Source: Leptobrachium leishanense (lineage: Eukaryota; Chordata; Amphibia; Anura; Megophryidae). From it: DNA of 64,000 nt. The notes under the pieces were generated by a model, which did no database searches, was not told where the DNA came from, and saw only the letters and a list, made by a program, of their open reading frames with translations. A program made the position numbers and the translations under genes. Shown piece by piece: positions 60,281-64,000 of this stretch (its first letter is position 1; each line of letters opens with the position of its first letter). The stretch is from positions 62,726,637 through 62,790,636 of the forward strand of contig CM019067.1 of NCBI GenBank assembly GCA_009667805.1, read 5' to 3'.

Positions 60281-61461
60281 GCTGGTTCAGGACTGGCTGC
60301 AGCTGCTTTCACTCTGGAGTGATGTATCCACGGAACCACTTCGGCAACCTTTACTGCTGTAGGGGTTGATAACAGAACAATGTAAGGACCTCTCCATTTT
60401 GGACCCAGTGGATCATTTTTCCACTCTTTTACCCATACTGTGTCACCCGGACAATACTTATGCAGTGAAGGATATAGAAAGTGAGGTATATTATCCCCCA
60501 CCCAAGTATTCAATTTCTGCATTGATTTACCCAGCATTACAACCTGTTCAGTTAATTTATTTTCTCCCAATGCCCGAAGGTCCCCCCTTAGTCCATTAAT
60601 CAAAGGGGTTGGCCGTCCAAACATAAGTTCGTACGGACTTAGCTTCAATTGGGGGGTTGGTCTGCACCTAATGTGCAAAAGGACTATCGGCAGCAAGTCC
60701 AACCAGCCCAGTGACGTCTCTTGGCACAGTTTGGACATCAAAGTCTTTAGGGTGCGGTTCATTCTCTCGACTTTTCCCGAACTTTGGGGCCTGTAGGCAG
60801 TATGTAGCTTCCAGGTAATACCCAGTAGCCGGGCAAGTTGCTGTAGACAGTTCTGTATAAATGCAGGGCCATTGTCCGACCCTATTTCGAGAGGAAGTCC
60901 ATAACGTGGTATTATTTCTTTCATCAGACTCTTTACCACCTCTGTGGTCTTTTCAGTTCTTGTTGGGAAAGCTTCCACCCATCCTGTCAAAGTGCACACC
61001 ATCACCAGTAAATATTTGTATCCTTTGCAGGGTGGCAACACTGTGAAGTCTATTTGTAATGATGCCATTGGGGATAGCCCGATTGGCTGTTTCCCTGGAG
61101 GTTGAGATGGGCCTGTTCTTGGGTTGTTTTTGGCACATGTTACACACTGCTGGGCTATTGCTCTGCAGATTACTGACAATCCTGGTACATAGAAATGTGG
61201 CTCCAACTGCTGCTCCATCATTTCTCTTCCTCCATGGGTACTTGCGTGTAGTGCTCTTACGATTTCAGGAGCCAAAGTTGCTGGTAGGACTATTTGTCCA
61301 TTCTTCAACTGGAACCATCCATCTTCTCCATATCCTCCTGGTTCTTCTGTCAGCCATTTCTTTTCTTTCTCTGAGTACACAGGTGTCCATTCACTCAGTG
61401 GCGCCGGTAGGAGTGCAGCCACCACTGGTTTTGCCTTGTATTGTGCCAATTCTTCATGACT
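60205..61461 (-). CDS. Retroviral pol: integrase (open)
   Basis: One uninterrupted frame from the OGFr border to a stop at 60205. It has an N-terminal extension (WTPVYSEKEKKWLT), an HHCC zinc-binding domain (ALHASTHGG and QQCVTCAK), and a DDE core: SLQIDFTVLP, EIGSDNGPAFI and QSSGKVERMNRTL. The C-terminal SH3-like part includes KYCPGDTVWVKEWKND and KWRGPYIVLL. It would insert viral DNA into the host genome. The end overlaps the start of env by 76 bp in a different frame, a common gammaretroviral arrangement. No start codon is expected, since it would be cut from a Pol polyprotein. Confidence 0.93.
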   Translation of the reverse strand, partial: SHEELAQYKAKPVVAALLPAPLSEWTPVYSEKEKKWLTEEPGGYGEDGWFQLKNGQIVLPATLAPEIVRALHASTHGGREMMEQQLEPHFYVPGLSVICRAIAQQCVTCAKNNPRTGPSQPPGKQPIGLSPMASLQIDFTVLPPCKGYKYLLVMVCTLTGWVEAFPTRTEKTTEVVKSLMKEIIPRYGLPLEIGSDNGPAFIQNCLQQLARLLGITWKLHTAYRPQSSGKVERMNRTLKTLMSKLCQETSLGWLDLLPIVLLHIRCRPTPQLKLSPYELMFGRPTPLINGLRGDLRALGENKLTEQVVMLGKSMQKLNTWVGDNIPHFLYPSLHKYCPGDTVWVKEWKNDPLGPKWRGPYIVLLSTPTAVKVAEVVPWIHHSRVKAAAASPEPAWKVVTNETNPLRLKLTKTTIATST

Positions 61462-62060
61462 TCCCCAGACGAATTCTTCTTTTGGGAAATAGTATCGCCA
61501 TGCGAAAACAGTAAATCTTGTCTGTCCTGTGAATCTCTTACTGCTGGTATGAAAAAGTTCATTGCACTTTTCTTCATTCTTGGCAGTCTGTTCTTGATAA
61601 GGATCTCCTTGAGGAAGAACCTCACCAACGGGGCTTGGTATTCTTCTGCTCCCAATTCTCCCAGACTGTGCAGTATTCGTGTGATTCGTAGATTATTGTG
61701 AGGATTAATTGTCAAATTTTCAAAACGTGAGGCAAAATTTTCTGCTCGTTCAACTTCAGTTATTTCTTTGTCTTCTTCACACTCCCCCATTATTTTTACG
61801 CCGAAGAATTTCAGCATCATTTTGTAAGCTCTGCGTAGTCTTTGCTGAACTTCTGAGGTGTCAATCATCAGGCGTGTCTCTTGCGGATTCAGAGGAGTGG
61901 AGTAGAAATTTCGGCCTTGTGTCTGAGTTGGGAAAAGCCATTGAATATAATCATGATTGAGTTCTAACAGTTCATAATCATCTTGCCATTTGTGCAATAT
62001 TATTTCAATAAATTCGCCTTTGGGTTCAAATTTTCTCCAATTCATATAGAACTCGTAATT
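61462..62060 (-). pseudogene. OGFr (opioid growth factor receptor) N-terminal domain embedded in retroviral pol
   Basis: About 200 residues that match the conserved N-terminal domain of opioid growth factor receptor proteins. Recognisable blocks in order: [32 protein letters not shown], a helix with RLRRAYKMMLKFFGVKI, HNNLRITRILHSLGELG, YQAPLVRFFLKEIL, and after a frame change near 61507 FAWRYYFPKEEFVWG. It begins 22 residues after the RNase H end (N at 62060). It ends at 61462 and continues in the integrase frame with a 7-residue linker. There are no splice sites or poly(A) tail at its borders. OGFr-family proteins are host nuclear-envelope-associated regulators of cell growth; the role here is unknown. 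Capture of a host sequence by the retrovirus is the simplest reading. Confidence 0.92.
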
Positions 62061-62126
62061 TGGCATGGAAGGTTGAGGTTCTTGCTTGCAGAGTAGGACC
62101 TTGACTTGCTCAGTTGTTGGTGGTGG

Positions 62127-63115
62127 TTTTGCAGCTGCTTTTGCGGCCTGGTCTGCGCGTCTGTTGCCTTTTGGAATTTCATCATGGCCTTTTTGGTGGC
62201 CACGACAGTGCATGATGCTGACAGCACTTGGTTTCCATACAGCTTCCAGGAGGGCCGCGATTTCAGCTGCATACTTGATTGTTGTCCTGAGGACGTGAGT
62301 AGGCCTCTCTCTTTGTAGAGTGCACCATGTGCATGGACTGTCATGAAGGCATATTTGGAATCCGTGTAGATATTTACTCTTTTGCTTTCTGAGATTTTTA
62401 GAGCTCTGGTTAGGGCCGTTATTTCAGCCAATTGTGCAGATGGTGTGGCCTGGCAGTGGCTTTGCTTCGATAATTTCTTCTGCTGAGACTACTGCATAGC
62501 CGGAGACTTTCTTCCCATCATCCATATAGCTGCTACCATCGGTGAATAACTGTAGATCGTATTTGTCTAGGGGTACGTCTTTCAAATCTGGCCAGCTGCT
62601 GAACACTTCTTCCATGACTTGGAGGCATTCATGATCTGAATCCTCTTCACAGTCAGGCAGTAAAGTAGCAGGGTTCAAGGTAGCGATGAGGTCCAAATGA
62701 ACCCGTGGGTTTTCACACATCATGGCTTGGTACTTCGTCATCCGGCTGTTACTGAACCAGTAGCCTCCTTTCACATCCAGCAGGGCCTTGACAGCGTGGG
62801 GCACCTTGACATGAAGAACTTGTCCAAGGGTCAGCTTGTCTGCTTCTGCTATTAGCATTGCGGTGGCTGCCACTGCTTTCAGGGATGGGGGTAGGCCGCA
62901 GGCCACAGGGTCGAGTTGCTTGGAGAGATAGGCCACAGTCCTCAGCCAAGAGCCGAAGCTCTGGACCAATACTCCTGTTGCTGTTTGGTTATGTTCATGC
63001 ACGAACAGCTGGAAGGGCTTGCTATGATCTGGCAGGCCCAGTGCAGGAGCCTCCATTAGCAGGGTTTTTAATTTCAGGAAAGCTGCTTCTTGCTCTTCTT
63101 TCCAGTGAAAGGGGT
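62127..63115 (-). pseudogene. Retroviral pol: connection and RNase H (frameshifted)
   Basis: After a frame change near 63115 the connection reads LFVHEHNQTATGVLVQ and a YLSKQLDPVA block. RNase H starts with LFTDGSSY (first catalytic Asp). The frame shifts near 62447, where the [10 protein letters not shown] block (catalytic Glu) is in another frame. It continues with IYTDSKYAF (Asp), and shifts again near 62290. The final block, HCRGHQKGH and [13 protein letters not shown], supplies the last Asp. All four acidic positions are visible, but in three frames. A short linker (about 22 residues) then leads into the OGFr domain. Confidence 0.9.
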
Positions 63116-64000
63116 CTTGTTCTCCCCCTTGGTGGCTTGATGAAGGGGCTTGGCAATATCTGCGAAGTTGGGGATCCACAGGCGGCAGAAGCCTGCAGCT
63201 CCCAGGAACTCACGGACTTGTCTTCTGGTCTTTGGTTGGGGTATGCGGCACACTGCTTCTTTTCTTTCTGCCCCCAATGCACGTTTGGTACCTGTTAACT
63301 GGAATCCCAGGTATTTTACACTTTGTCTGCATATTTGTGCTTTCTTTTTAGAAACTCTGTAACCTGCTTGGCACAGCAGATACAGCAGGGCTTTTGTGGC
63401 AGATAAACAGTCTTTTTCTGTGGGGGAAGCCAGTAATAAATCATCAACATATTGGAGTAACACAACTTTGTCTGGCTGAGCGTTGAAGGCGAGGAGATCT
63501 TGGCTGAGCGCGCAACCGAAAATCGTGGGCGAGTTTTTGAAACCTTGAGGGAGGCGTGTCCACGTCATTTGATGGCGCGCCCCCGTGGTGGACTCTTCCC
63601 ACTGAAATGCAAAAATGGGCTGGCTTGCTGGAGCCAGACGGATGCAAAAGAAAGCGTCTTTTAAATCAAGCACTGTGTAATATTTTGTATCTCCGGGAAT
63701 TAATGCCAGCAAATTATATGGATTAGGAACCACAGGGTGTAGAGTTACTGTGGCCTCGTTGACAGCTCGTAAATCTTGGACGGGGCGGTACTCTTGTGTG
63801 CCCTCCTTCAGTACTGGCAAAAGGGGTGTGTTCCATGGTGACACGCAGAATTTCAATATGCCGTGATCTTTAAGTCTCTGTAAATGTATCTGTATATTCT
63901 GCTTGGCTTTCTGTGGGATATGATATTGTCTTAGAGCCACAGGTGTTGCACCGGGCTTTAATTCCACGTATACCGGGGGTATGTTTATGGCAAGTCCGGG
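63074..64000 (-). pseudogene. Retroviral pol: reverse transcriptase
   Basis: The frame enters from the right edge and is open to about 63115, where it shifts. RT landmarks in order: VELKPGATPV, a fingers region with FCVSPWNTPLLPV, a YRPVQDLRAVNE block, VLDLKDAFFCIRL (first catalytic Asp), LPQGFKNSPTIF and YVDDLLLA (catalytic YxDD). The thumb/connection part follows with VKYLGFQLT and REFLGAAGFCRLWIP. YVDD and LPQGFKNSP are typical of gamma-like retroviruses rather than Ty3/gypsy. The first amino acids of the domain are beyond the window. Confidence 0.93.

Larger units (their letters stand above)
57737..64000 (-). mobile_element. Endogenous retrovirus with an OGFr domain in pol (gamma/epsilon-like)
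   Basis: In transcription order, the window shows reverse transcriptase, RNase H, an OGFr-type domain, integrase, env overlapping the end of pol, polypurine tract and LTR. The RT core and the integrase (YKYLLVM and GWVEAFPTRTEK) resemble gammaretroviral and epsilon-like enzymes. Gag, protease and the 5' LTR lie beyond 64000. RT/RNase H has several frameshifts, the OGFr segment one, and env two; integrase is open. The provirus is an old, defective copy. Confidence 0.92.

Noticed and set aside
61395..62213. The OGFr segment as an exon of a normal host OGFR gene
   Set aside because: It lacks splice sites at its borders and reads directly from RNase H and into integrase in the same orientation.
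60205..64000. Programmed ribosomal frameshifting as the cause of the breaks in pol
   Set aside because: There are at least four breaks inside conserved domains, with no slippery site and pseudoknot pattern. Random decay explains them better.

Overview
The window looks like repeat-rich intergenic and intronic DNA from a vertebrate, most likely a frog. The reasons are: three spliced exons of a vertebrate gene, mitochondrial 2,4-dienoyl-CoA reductase (DECR1), on the minus strand; a chromodomain Ty3/gypsy element; several Tc1-like transposons; a hAT transposase; L2/CR1/Rex1-type LINE tails; a gamma/epsilon-like endogenous retrovirus; and hundreds-of-bp palindromic MITEs of the kind common in anurans. 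The species cannot be fixed from the sequence alone. No bacterial-type operon, CRISPR array, rRNA or tRNA was seen.

Layout. 1-4.1 kb: 3' part of a decayed chromovirus with an LTR that carries a minisatellite. 4.1-11.2 kb: LINE tails, hAT MITEs and a TTAA-type MITE holding a nested hAT element. 11.2-14.2 kb: Tc1 copy 1 with two later insertions. 14.6-21.0 kb: DECR1 exons 4, 3 and 2 (my numbering), separated by MITEs and by a hammerhead-ribozyme-bearing element. 21.2-22.8 kb: Tc1 copy 2. 23-42 kb: a mosaic of palindromic foldback elements (at least ten copies of one family), GGGTTATTCA-type elements, TTAA-type MITEs, a second Tc1-like family and LINE 3' ends, nested several layers deep. 43.0-45.9 kb: an uninterrupted 939-codon hAT transposase. 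47.0-50.2 kb: Tc1 copy 3 split by a 1.6-kb hAT-type element with an expanded minisatellite. 50.8-57.7 kb: MITEs, minisatellites, a second hammerhead-like element, and gypsy protease and LINE reverse-transcriptase fragments. 57.7-64 kb: an endogenous retrovirus on the minus strand (3' LTR, polypurine tract, env, integrase, an extra domain, RNase H, reverse transcriptase). It runs off the right edge, so gag, protease and the 5' LTR are outside the window.

The most unusual observation is in that retrovirus. Between RNase H and integrase, in the same orientation, lies about 600 bp encoding a recognisable opioid growth factor receptor (OGFr) N-terminal domain, a host-type domain with no place in standard retroviral pol. 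The second is a hammerhead ribozyme with a complete consensus core, foldable stems I-III and a GUC cleavage triplet at 16806-16871 (minus), inside an element with a 15-bp target duplication. Many insertions can be dated relative to each other because an empty paralogous site lies elsewhere in the window.

All family assignments come from reading motifs and repeats by eye. No database search, alignment score or folding energy was computed.
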